This document shows positions 1 to 12,200 of a DNA stretch of 64,000 nucleotides, piece after piece (position 1 is the first letter of the stretch; each line of letters opens with the position of its first letter). The stretch is taken from positions 39,850,512-39,914,511 of the forward strand of contig NC_134281.1 in NCBI RefSeq assembly GCF_949628215.1. The letters run 5' to 3'. This stretch comes from Phalacrocorax aristotelis (taxonomy: Eukaryota > Chordata > Aves > Suliformes > Phalacrocoracidae). Under the pieces are notes generated by a model. The model was not told where the DNA came from, did no database searches, and saw only the letters and a list, made by a program, of their open reading frames with translations. Position numbers and translations under genes: made by a program.

Positions 1-3000
1 TACGTCAGGATGTGTAGCAATAAAACTGTCCTACATTTTTCAGCATCCTTGCAAAAGCACACTGTGAACTGAAACTGTGAAGTGGTTATTGATGAGGATA
101 AAGATACACCAGCAAAGGCAAAGGGAAATGTTGAGCAATGCATAGTAGTACAAGCACTGTCCTAAGAAAGAGGGTAGGCAGACATAAAAAGTATAAAGAA
201 CTGCTACTACTGAGCCAACCAGGTAGCTAGCACCGGCATCTAGATCAGCAAGCGAACATAACATGACAAAATTTCAGAAGAAACAAGTCATGCTGAGATT
301 TCCTGGTTATCAGTAACTCAAAACAAGACAGTCTGGGAGGCAGTGGGGAGATCGAGGCAAGAGAGGCAGCAAGCTAAGGAAGATGGGACCCTATGACATT
401 TGAAGCAGCTCTTTCCAAAATAAACTGAGCCGATGACGTGACTGCTCTGGTAACCTACCAAACAGCGTACTACGATCTTTTAACACAAAGATTTTTTTTT
501 TAAAGCATCAACTACTTCAACCATGTTTCCTAGCCAACTCTGCCAAGACAATCCTCATGCTTTAAATGTTTCTGTGGAATTATAATAATACTAATAAAAT
601 AATAGGCCTTATAAAACCACTTTCATTTCAAAAGCGTCTAAAAACGTTTTAGGAAAATTTGCATGCTCAAAAATTGTTTCACCTGACACTGAACTGCAGC
701 TGCCTGTGGGGGGAAATGTGGTGTCCAGGGAAGAGCAGAGAGTGCACAGTGGCAGTTCAGAAGATGAGATGAAGAATATCATCATAACTGCATGCTGCTT
801 TGGTAGGAGCTTATGGCAGCGATGTGGGAATGAGGTTGCACACTGAGATCTGTAAGACCCCAGGAGATGCAGAGCAGCTGCATCCCAAATGAGTCTGGCT
901 TGATAAATTGATAATTCAGAGGGAATTGAGGCAGACTGAATATAAAACCTCACAGGAATTAGCACAGGATCTGAAGATCCTGGTGTTACACTTTCCCAAG
1001 CAGTTGTACCTTTGATAGACCGCACAATACATCATAGCATTAATTATGTCCAGAAAATGCTACACAAAAAATTGTGAACATGACTTTCTGCAGCATCTTT
1101 GGTCTTCCCATTGAAGCTGTGGGGTTCCTGCATCAAGTCTGGTGGCAGCACAGCTCCGAACATGATGACTCTCCCACTGTCTTAAAGAGGTTTATCAAAA
1201 GCTGAGTGAGCTGTTAATCATGGTGATGTCAGTGGGCATTTCCTTAAAATTTTCTTGATCTGCTGAAAAGAATCTGTATCAAATTGCATGGTTTCTGCCT
1301 GGACTAAGTCACCAAGTTGGAGGCAAGTATATTAGCATAGGTTATGTGTAATAGCCAAGGGTTGGTATTAGACAATTTAGGTACCTACTGGATTCTTGTT
1401 TACCTGCCCTGAATTCCTGCTGAAGACAGCAGGAGTTGATGCAGTCCCTGCTGAGTGTGGCCACTACCAAACAGAGAAATAAGGTTTAGAAGAGGATTAA
1501 AAATCATAAGGCCAGGGATACATTTTCAAAGCAGGGAAGGTAGTCCTTAAGTGCAGAGCTACTAATGGCACTTCAGAGTATAAAACTTTGAAAGTCTCTC
1601 TTGAAAATTTGCCCACTCCCACAGTCCCACTTGTCCACTGCAGAAACCAGCCATCCCGACCCGGTGCCAGCCAGTGGGGTCCCACACAGTCAGTCTGAGC
1701 TGACAGTCTGCAATAAGACAGCTCCCTCACAGGACAAATGCATCCTTGCCACTACAGTACCAGCTCATATTCATATGTTATACATACAGATGTATGTGAG
1801 CATTATTGCTAAGTGTTGCGGAAATCAATTGCATTGAGTACTGACCCTTAAAACGCTCCTAATACATTACAGCATTCCCAAGATTTAATTTCTTTCTGTC
1901 TTCAGGTTAATGAGTTGAAAACAAAAATACATGGTCACAGGCAACAACAACAAAAATATTTATCTGAAACACACAATCTTTCCAATTGTCAGATTTATTT
2001 TTACTATTTTTACAATGCTAATGTGTAATATTGGGCTGCTTATTTCAGGGAGAAGCACAAAGTTTATTTTTCCAGATCTGAATCGGATGATGTCTTCATT
2101 TAATTCTGCTTGTTTTCCCCAGAGTGCATTCACCATTACCTGCTGAATGGAGTCTTCTCAACTATGGAAAGAGAAAACAAATTGAATTTTAATCAGAGGG
2201 TTTCTATTCTGATCACTGCTGGTCTACTTTCACTTTATAGTTACCAATAAAATGTTAAAGAGAGTATCACTGATGGATTTATTTTGATTGATTGCATCTG
2301 CCCACTCTCTTGCATTTTAAGGTACCTCATTACTGTACGTTCAAGAATTTCATTTCTTAGCATGTGTAATAAGCCTTAAACTTTAGATAGCTAATTGGTT
2401 CAGCTGGCGTTTCTGTGCCTTAGCTGAAAAGCCAATAAAAAGAAGCACAAAAAAAAAGAAGAATATTAATAGTTCCTACTTTGTAAAGATAAGCTTAGCA
2501 GCCAGTTTATACTTTAATGAATACAGGGAAAGAAAAGTATGCTGCCTTAAAAATAGAGATTACCATCAGATTAAAAACTAGCTTGCAAACTTTTCTTTTT
2601 GTATCCCCCACACATTTAGCTGTTCATGTCCCTTATAGATTCTTTACCTCTGAACTTGCACATTGTGAGAAAAAGACAACAGTTTGTACGTTAAATTCTG
2701 TAGGAGTGAAAAATGTACAAAACCACTTTAATCATCATCTTTTACTAGAGGATCCTCTCTAACAATTATCCTTTTGAAAAGTAAAATTTATTGTTCAATT
2801 TCTCTCACCAAAGATATTTGCGAATGGAGAAAAAATGAGGCAGTATGGGTTTTCATGTTTTGAGGATTTTAGTGGGGATAACTCAAATATAGTATTTTGA
2901 ATACCTTGGTCTACAGTGAGTTAAATGTTGATAATATGCCACCAGATATAATAGAAAATTTTGCTGCAAGATACTTTTAGTCATTTTTTGCTTGTCACAG

Positions 3001-5999
3001 GTAGTCGTTCAAATGAGCACCTGGCCTGGAGTCAGCAGCTCTTCCTACTACTTCTCCACACACCAGAAATTTTGGTCTGGGTATGTGCTCTGCAGTCAGA
3101 AACACTACTGCACCTGATGAAGTTACTGATAATCTAAATGGCACAGTGTAGGAAGAGAGAGCATGCGTGGATGGGCAGAAATCTGACTCCTGGTATTCAT
3201 GGACCATCTTACAAGAAAGACCAGGGGAAAGATACAGAACTATCAAGCTCACACAGTATATGCACAGGTCATGCATCTGCCCCCTCTCTGATGCTTCCAT
3301 GGCATGCCACAAGCAATTTACACATTCCCAAACCCATATTTTCTCTTTTCCTCCCTGGACATTCTGCCAGATACAGATGACAAAGCCTGCTGACAAGTTT
3401 TATTCGGCATGTGGACTCAGAAAGCAGGCGTCATTAGCTGTGCACCATTCCCTCACTACAGCTGCAGCCACACATCGCATAGCCCAGGTGAAAGGAAATA
3501 TATACCCCTCTGCATGACCAGGCATGGAGGGGGACGCTCTCACAAAACACAACCACGTAGGATTTGGGCTAAAATAAAATTCCCACACTCCCTAGAAAAA
3601 CAAACCAACCCTGCCTCTGCTGCCGATTCCTGTCCTGGCCATAGGAACCATTTACGCAACACTCCAAAGGCACTGTGCCACAGGCGTGCCACCACCTGCT
3701 GAGAGCCACGACAATTTTCTACCAGGAGACCTGCCTGGGGCACCTCCAAGGAGCTGAGGTTTTTGGGAGGGAAGCATTTGCTTTTTCTTTTCCTATTAGA
3801 GGTAAGAAAATATTATTATCTGGATCAAAGTGGTGCAATGACCCACACTAACCTATGACCATCCTGGGTGGCTAAGGCCAGTCCTCCACACCCCAACACC
3901 TTGCATACGATACAGTCAGCATCCGGAGCTTGCTGGTCAGGCCACCAGGGAAAAGCCTCCATTAGATTCATTTCTAACAAACAACACCTCTGGAAAATGC
4001 ATTTTCTTGCTTTTCCTACCTGGAAATATCAACTAGGATTTTTAATGGGATATTTGACTTGCTTGAACAAATGCGGGCTTCATTAGTTGTTATTTTTTCC
4101 CAGTGATAGACAGTAGTAAATCCCACACTAGACTTCTGTGACTGTGTCTGATAAATGTTGCCTAGAGCCCTAGCACTATCTTTTAATAAGCACAAATCTT
4201 GCTTCTACTCTGTTTTCTTGTTCTTTCTTCCAAAAAAGAAATATCTGCTGGTGTCTTATGCTTCCCCCCATCTTTCCTGTGTTGGTAGAAAGGATCATTT
4301 TTCTAAGATACCTGAGCTGAATGGATATTATCTTCTATGCTTCAAAAAAAGGAACCAAAACAACACAAAACAAACTTTATCTTTATTAGCTGACTCGTTT
4401 CTTAAGACGCCGTAATGACAGTAACTGTTTGTAATACTGGTGTAGCCCAGAAACCCTGCTATCAACACAATAGGCATAAAATGTTGCTTTGCGGTGCCTG
4501 TGGATCATTATACCTTCTTACATGCTGCAGGGTGGAAGTTACTGATGATTTCTGTCTACCACCTAACGTCAGAGATCACCTCTTGAAAGCATATTTCTTT
4601 CTCTAGCGCTGTAGAGTTTTATGGACTGATACACACTGGGAAAGTTCCAGAGGGCAAATCTGCAATATTGTACCACTTCACAACTGAACAAAAATGTGCC
4701 TTTTCCCGCTTCCTGCTACGGAAGTGTTAGAGAACTGTCTTTTAAAAATGTGAGCTCTCCAGAGCAGCTTTATAGGACAAAGATGAGAAGGATGAAAGAC
4801 CTTATTTACTGCAAATAGTCTTCTGGGTCTGTCTTGCAAAGAACATGAATTTTTTGTACATTTACGTCATCACTCAGAACACAAGACAGAAATAAAACTT
4901 TGGAGAAGAGTGGCAAGCCCAATCCTCTTAGGCAGCGTTAGTGAGACAGTCCTTACAGCAAGTTGGGCATGCTCCTTGACTTTCACTGGCCCTTTCACTT
5001 TGGCTTTTCAGTGGCACCCAGTTATCCTCAATGGTAGTGCAAGGCTTACACGTTCAGCTTTTCCTTGGTTGGGAGAAAAAGCAGGCGAGTGTATCTCCAA
5101 ATGTCACCTACTTGTGGCAGTAAAATGAAACATCTGTCAAATTAGATGGTACAAGGATGGCCCTTGCTACAATTTAAATTATCACCACTTGGTATTTGAA
5201 TTGACACCTGCCTGGGAGGCGTAAGGAGGCTCCAGTACAGCCCGCAGACTTACAGTGGCAATGACATCCACATGCTGCTCCTCCACAGTACAAGCAAGAC
5301 CTTGCAGAGGTCTCTGCTGCACGGCTAGTCTGTCTGAGCTAATTCAGGAACTGCAACACCCAACAGCACCTGGGTATGTGCCTACACACCCAAGCTTTTC
5401 TGAATATGAATAACAACCACATATATAGATTCATCACCTTATGGGTTAGCATTGACTACAGAGAAAAGCAAATGAGCCAGCTATCTGGGAATATCTAAGG
5501 AATGTAACTTTACAAGCAGATTAGGTTAGCTTTTGTACCTCAAGTATCAACATTTTGTGCTTCATACTGGCACTGCCAGATGTCAGCAGGTATTTCAGTG
5601 AAGCAAAATGTCAGGTGACGACGCATGGCCCTGCATCCCGCAAAGTGGGTAAACGCACCCAGAGGAGGTGAATGTTAATTCACCGTGCTCACATTTGCAT
5701 CTCATTTACAGCTGGCTTAGGTATCACTGCACAACCCTACACTACGCTATACAGACATGTCCCTGATCATCTCCAAGGCTCCTTCTGCAGCTCATGGGAT
5801 TTATCCTGCCAGAGACAGCAGGAACCAGCCACTGTTGAACTTCACCAGGTACCAGTGCCTCTGCATTGAATTATAGCTACAGTTACACACTACCTGATTT
5901 CCTAATGAAGGCTGGTGTATGTCACCAGATGGGGCATGTGTGCCTGTCTTCATGCAACAAGTGAATGCTCTGACTGAGTTCAGAGAGCTACAGCAGAGG
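1..5999. other. Intergenic DNA, no gene recognised
   Basis: This is AT-rich, low-CpG vertebrate intergenic sequence. Short open frames occur on both strands, but none shows a recognisable domain, a splice-bounded exon or a plausible start context. The patch at about 3,000-3,760 is less AT-rich and carries overlapping open frames on both strands (up to 133 codons on the minus strand). Overlap in that many frames argues for chance openness rather than coding. I could not identify a repeat family here. By synteny this should be the NEGR1-ZRANB2 interval; that is inference from gene order, not something visible in this stretch. Confidence 0.6.
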
Positions 6000-6215
6000 T
6001 TGGAGCCTCCGGCCACAGCCTGCCAACATGGCGGCAGGGTGCCATCCTGCCCAGCCCCCAGGGAGCAGCCATCACTGACCAATCCCAGGCCCTACCTGGC
6101 CACCCAATCCAAACGGATGCCATGTCTACCCAATCCGAAGGCACGCAGGGTTCTGTGGCCACCCAATCGGAGGAGGTGCCACTGCCTAGGAGGCAGGGCA
6201 GCTCCCTCAGCAGGC
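6000..6215. promoter_or_regulatory. CCAAT-box cluster with YY1-like site
   Basis: Four CCAAT pentamers lie on the plus strand at 6079, 6104, 6130 and 6163, spaced 25, 26 and 33 bp. The last three sit in a degenerate tandem unit that begins ACCCAATC. About 45 bp upstream, at 6025-6035, is AACATGGCGGC, which matches the YY1 consensus. The patch is richer in G+C than its surroundings. NF-Y clusters with YY1 are typical of TATA-less promoters and of some LTRs, but no transcript or CpG island is visible, so this could equally be a small minisatellite that happens to contain CCAAT. Confidence 0.35.
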
Positions 6216-9200
6216 TGAGGTGGGGAGAAAAACCCTCTTCTCCATAGCTCTTGGTAGGTTTGTAGGTTTGGATTTTACACCACTGCCATTCAAATATTAT
6301 CAGAGTTTTTTGTGTCTGCTGTGACCGCTACTTCTGTTTCTTCTTGGCTTCACAGCCTATAGAGAACCTCAGAGGGCAACAGATCCAACATGGCTATGAC
6401 AAACAGCATGCCACATTGATAGGACTATTGTGATTCATGCAACAGGGTAATTTTATAACAGATTTTAATTCGTTATCATTATTTTTAAAATTAAAACAAG
6501 ACTATTACTGAGTAATCTATTACTCATTGTTGATAGTCTTTGAGAAATCTTTTTTACTTGCTAGGTTGAGGCACCTAAAAGTATAGACCTTTTTGCAGAT
6601 ATGGTAACGTACATTGTGACCATTCAGCACTTCTGGGAGAAATCAAGGTAAGTCAGGCTTTCGCACCTTCTGAGCAGCCTGCCTGATCTCCTCAGAAGGA
6701 CAGGTCTCTGCCTAGTGCTCATCTGCACTACTTCTTGACAAAAGCAATTTTTAATCACTTACCTGTCCCACATTAGTAATTATTCATAACAACAGCTCAG
6801 CTGAAGTCAGTAGAAGTAAAAAAGCTGTAGGTGTTCACCACATGTGTCTTAAAGGAAGTAACATTTGAAAGAACAAAATGCGTCTTCATATTGGCTTCAG
6901 TTGTCTCGTATCCTCCATGAATGTACTTTATGCTTTCTTGCTTTTTATAAAACCTTGTTTTGCAAAAAATCAAAGTTCAAACACAAGGTCAGCCAAGCAT
7001 CTGTCTCTTTATGTATGTGTTCTCTGGATGCACTGCAGCAAAAGCTATCCCCTGTGAAATCTAATTTAATACATTAATGTGGATTCATAAAACAAAAGTC
7101 ACGCATTGTGCAAGCAAAGTTATTTATGGCACTGGAATCTTACTGATTACAGCAATAAATAATACAGTATGTATTACTGGGAAATAATATAAAAATCAGT
7201 TAATCCACAGGAGCAATGAAGAGAATTGGAACAATTCTGCTATTACTCCAATGCAGTAATTTCATAACAGCAGCCTTCACAGTTTCACTTTTCAAAGCAT
7301 TAAATCTCTACTCATTTGATAATAATCTGGGGAAGATTCCCTTCTGCTGTTTATCATGTGAGTGAAGCTGCCCCTTGCTAGTTCAAACCCATGGCATTAT
7401 AACTCTTCAATAGTGCCACCATGACACTAGCAAGATTTCAGCTTAATCTGGGGCCACAGTTCAGTCAGTACCAACTGCTTCAATTTCTCTTGCAGTTTAC
7501 TTAGGCTTAACGCTGGCAAAGTGCCACACCCTCGCTGCCTGAACCTGATTACACCACTTTCACAGCATTGCGTGGAAAGCAAATTCCACAGCTCTCCCTT
7601 ACATGACTGCTTCACATAACACAGGCATAAATCAGGAGGAACAAAACTGCTATTACTTAGGAAGAAAAAAATATTTCAAAACCTCTCAGAGTTCTTGCTG
7701 GCCAGCTGATTTATCTCCACTGCAACTACAGACATTTTCCTATATGGGGGAGGAAAAAGTCTCAAAATACATAGTTATATTATTTCTGGTTCCAGGCATA
7801 ACTGGACCAGGTCCTCTACCTCTCCCCATCTCTTGTCACTTGTATAAGATCCAGGCTGTTTTCCCCTAATTTAGGGCTGGATTATGACACTGATGTGCAG
7901 GCAGGTTTTGGATTATCAGTACCCTGGAAAAAAACCTACAAAACATTATGCTCAATGTGTTAATTACTTTCCCAGGATCTGTAATGTGCAGGTGAACAGT
8001 TCCCCCTGCTGCATTGAGCTATGCTTATGCCTCCTCTAACCAAACACATCTGCTTAATAGGCTATCCAGTAGAAGTTCTGGTCTGGGAATGTCTTTGCAT
8101 TAACTTATGGCAGTCTGCTCTAAAGATACAGCTGTACCTAGTGACATTAAGACAGTCAAGGGGATAGTCTCCTTGCATTTATTCCCTTCAGTCCTGCACT
8201 GTGAGGCTAAGATCAAACATAATCTAGAATATAATACATAGTATGCTGGTATTCGGTGTATCTTGCCAGGAAACCATCACATTTTAAAAGGTTCTCCAAT
8301 GTTTTAGGAATCTGTCCAGTGAATACTAAATTTAGAATTTCTAGAAGCAGCATTTGTGCTCACACTGAGAGGTGAACTTAGCAGCATGAAAAGATGTGGC
8401 TGCAGCTGTTCTTTTTAGGTTCTGCAGTATTGGCCTCAAACTCAAATCATTTAGGAGCTCAAATGGGCAGCATCTGAATTCAGAAAATTTTCCCAATTGC
8501 CAAGCTCAGAATAATAGTACGACTGTTTCTACTACTGGATACCTTGTTACTTTAAAATATTCTGTATATTCACAGTGAACTGTGTGATTGTGCAAACAGC
8601 TGTGGGACTTACGTTAGAAGTGAGCTGCAGGTACAAAAATCAAGTTTGCTCTTCAGGTATAATGAATCAGCTGGCTATCAGGGCTGCACCTGTATGCACA
8701 TCCAGTGCTCTTCAGTCACCAGGTGGTCCAGGAACTCCCCAGACAGGCATCTGCACTATGTCCAAGTTTTTGTGCAACATGATGAAGGCAATGAGGAAGT
8801 AATAGTAGATTTTCCTCATCTGCTGGTACTTTGAATACTCTTCTAATGCCCTACTGACTCTTCTGTTGTTCCTCTCTAATTTCAATGGCCGTCTCTCACT
8901 TATATTGTCTTATGGAGACAAAGCACAAAGGAGAACGATGTTTTGGGGTGGGGTAATGCAGTTATTTCTTTTTTAATGTCTAAGTACAAATTCAGTGGCA
9001 ATATTAAGCAGTTGTATAAACAATGGCACCCATTTTACACAGATGTGTACAGTTTTGGCACTCTTTCATTGGAGCTTTTAACGTTTGCAGTGGTAGAAAA
9101 CAAAGAGCTCTGTTTGCATTTGAATATGGTTTATATTTCCTCTTTAAACAGTAAGGCTACATAAGGACTTTTCTAATGGCACTTTTTCTTAGTAAAACAT

Positions 9201-12200
9201 ATTGCTTTTGTTTTCACTCTGAGGGCCACTGTGATTAGGTGCTCCATGAATAGGATCTGCTTTAGTTGCGCTGCTAAAGCTCCATACAGTAATAAATGCA
9301 TTTCTTGCATATAATCAACCAATCAGAAAGCAAAACTCTTCATGAACTGGAAGCATATAACCCAAAATATTCACCAACATTTGTTAGTAGAATAATCAGA
9401 CAGTTACCAGTAGTTTCAGAAAACTGACTGTTGCTCTCTCAAGTTCTCCTCTTTCTGACCTTCAGAACTCCCAATGTCAAAAACAACTATCACTATTTTT
9501 CTGTTTACCTGTACCATTTGCAACTTCCTGGAGCTTCTAATTTGTCTGATTGTCCTCAGCTGGAAAAAAACCAAACCACCCAGCTACTAAAAACCCCTTT
9601 TGATTCCAGCCTGCCTGTTTATCTCTCAGTTTTTTAGGTATCATCTTCTCAAATAATTGTATTCCACTTAAGGAACGTTCAGAGAGGAGTGCTTAGGGCC
9701 ATCATGAGACAAATGGGCATCTACAGGAGGATATTAATTTTATTTTCTCCACGTGCTGAAAGAAACAAGAACAGGTAAGTGAAAAGGGCCCCTGTTGCAA
9801 GTTTTGGATTAAGCAGAGGATTAGCCTTGCTAAGAAGGCCTCACTTTGGCTGGATCATTGTGCTTTCACTGTGTTTCCTGCCTTTTGGTGTCCCCATGTT
9901 GTGCTGCTGTGGTCTATGCATTCCCTCAGCTTTAACAGCTAGGTTCCAGTATGGAATACAGCCACTCTGCTACAGTAGAAATGTGAAGAAAGCATGTTTG
10001 ATCTAAAAAGGTTAAAGTTCTATTATCCAAATAAAACTGTATTGTTTAGAAAAAGCGTTGGGATCTTCAAGAACAAAAATAACTGAAATGTTCCTTCTCT
10101 CTCCCACTGTGGATTAAGTATTATACTCTATAAGTTGTCTAAGAATCAGTCAAAATAAAAATGCAGTTATTTCTGTTTGTATAGAACTGAAGATAAGGGG
10201 AATGTGTGGAAAGCAGAAGGGATTGTGTACTGTATTATATGAGATACCTAAATTTATGAAAGGAATGTGTGTTAGTCATACTTTGTCAATGGAGTAAGGG
10301 AAGTGGAGTTTGTTGGATGTGCACTCCCAGACAGTGTGAGAATGAATGTGCCTGATGCACACCTAGCTGTGCTTCCCAGCCTACAAATGCACAAGCAGAA
10401 GCATAATTTGTTACTGTGGTTTGCATGCTAATTTCAAATGGGCTACACTAGCTGCTATTCCATAATCATGTTAAACCAGCATTGACACAGAAAGAAATGT
10501 CTTTCCTTTCTTCCAGCAACAGATATTGTTCCTGCTCTGTTTCTTACTTGGGAGGGTATAACCATTTCTCTGGCTATCTAGGGAATTATCCTGGAGAATT
10601 AATCCTGGTTAAAACTAGCCCTTTTTTTCTTGGTAGTTTTAATCAGTCCCATTTGCTCAATCCAGCTTAGTATTACCAAAATACTGGTCTGTATTTGCAT
10701 GATCAGAATTTGTCTTTTGCAACATAAAGTAATGGAAATGCTTCAATAATGATATATTGAGAGATATTTTTCAGGGAGTGAAATTTCAGAAGTGGAGTAA
10801 TATGACAGATGTTTGACTTCATTCAAGTCAATTCTCAGGCTTTATCAAAGGGTTTCAGGTGGGGCTGCCATCATTAAGGAACCTACAAACTCTAGAATCC
10901 TTCTGAAAACTCAGAGTAAACTTTTCTTTACTGTTAAGTAAATTTAAATGCACATTTATATGATTAAAGGTTGGCAGTGCAGTCAAAAAGAAAGTTCATT
11001 GTCACTAGAAAGAATTTCAGAAGGAGACAAAAGCTGGATTCAGAGCTCATGCACACATTTGTAATCCCACTGCCATTGATTAAAAACCGTCTCAAAGCTG
11101 TTTCTTGGAATCGTAAAGATTTATGTGATCAGAACTCTGTTTACTTGCAAACCAAGATGAGAGCAGCAAGAAGCAGTCTCAGACTCATAAAGACCATGAC
11201 TGACTCTCTTCAAGAAATGTCTCCCATAATTAAGAATGCACATTTTATGCCTCGTTCATAATAACGGAGGATTGTTTTAATACACAGGTATATGCTTTTC
11301 CTCCAATTATTTTTTCTTCCTTTTTTATCAATATATTTTATTTTAGCAACCTGAAATTCCGGGGTTTTTTTTCTTAAAAAAACAGCCTCACAGAGTCATG
11401 CTGAATTCTGAGTGAAACTGATAAAACCACAGAAATTCAGAGATAATGGTAAAATTTGCCTTATGCATTTTTATTCTTCTCCCTCTGCCAAGTTTGAAAT
11501 GCAAATTATGGGAACCTGCACAATGTAGCGCTTAAAGATAAACAAATGTCGTTTCAAGTCAAAAATCTCATAAGAGACAAAACATTCTACAAGGATTCCC
11601 AGGCTCAGTCCATGGATCTTGAGCTCTGAAATGCCACAGAAGGCACAGCTCTTACATTTTGTCTAGAATGTGACATGTCAGAACAATCTATGCAGCAAAT
11701 TAATGCAAATACTCGCTATGCGACATTTATCTAAAGTGCCCGGTTGCTAACTGGCACTTTCTCCCCCTTATTAGTTTCTATATTCAGCATTAATAAAATT
11801 CCTAATTTTTTTGATGTTATGCATCTCATTTTATTTCAGCCACCAGTCTAGGACTTTCCATTAGTGATTTTTTTTCTCGAGATTCCACATGCCGAAAGGT
11901 TAACAGTGAAATGAAACCCATCATCTCGCTTTTCAAACCACATCCACTGCCTCACAAGAAGCCAGAGGAATTGCCTGGCTTGCCTGGGTCTACTTCTTGC
12001 AGCAGACTCTTGAGAAAGGTTGAAGATTTTCTCATTCCAAAACTTGGAAGTTTTCTTCAGAGGGGTAATTCAAACTTTTTAATCTGTTGCTGAGTTGTCT
12101 GAGCAATTTGCTGAATTCAAGTATAAGGGAGAGGGGAAAGTTCAGGAAATTGCTACAGACAATGCCTGCTGCAACAGGTAGGTCTCACCTTGCAAAGTCA

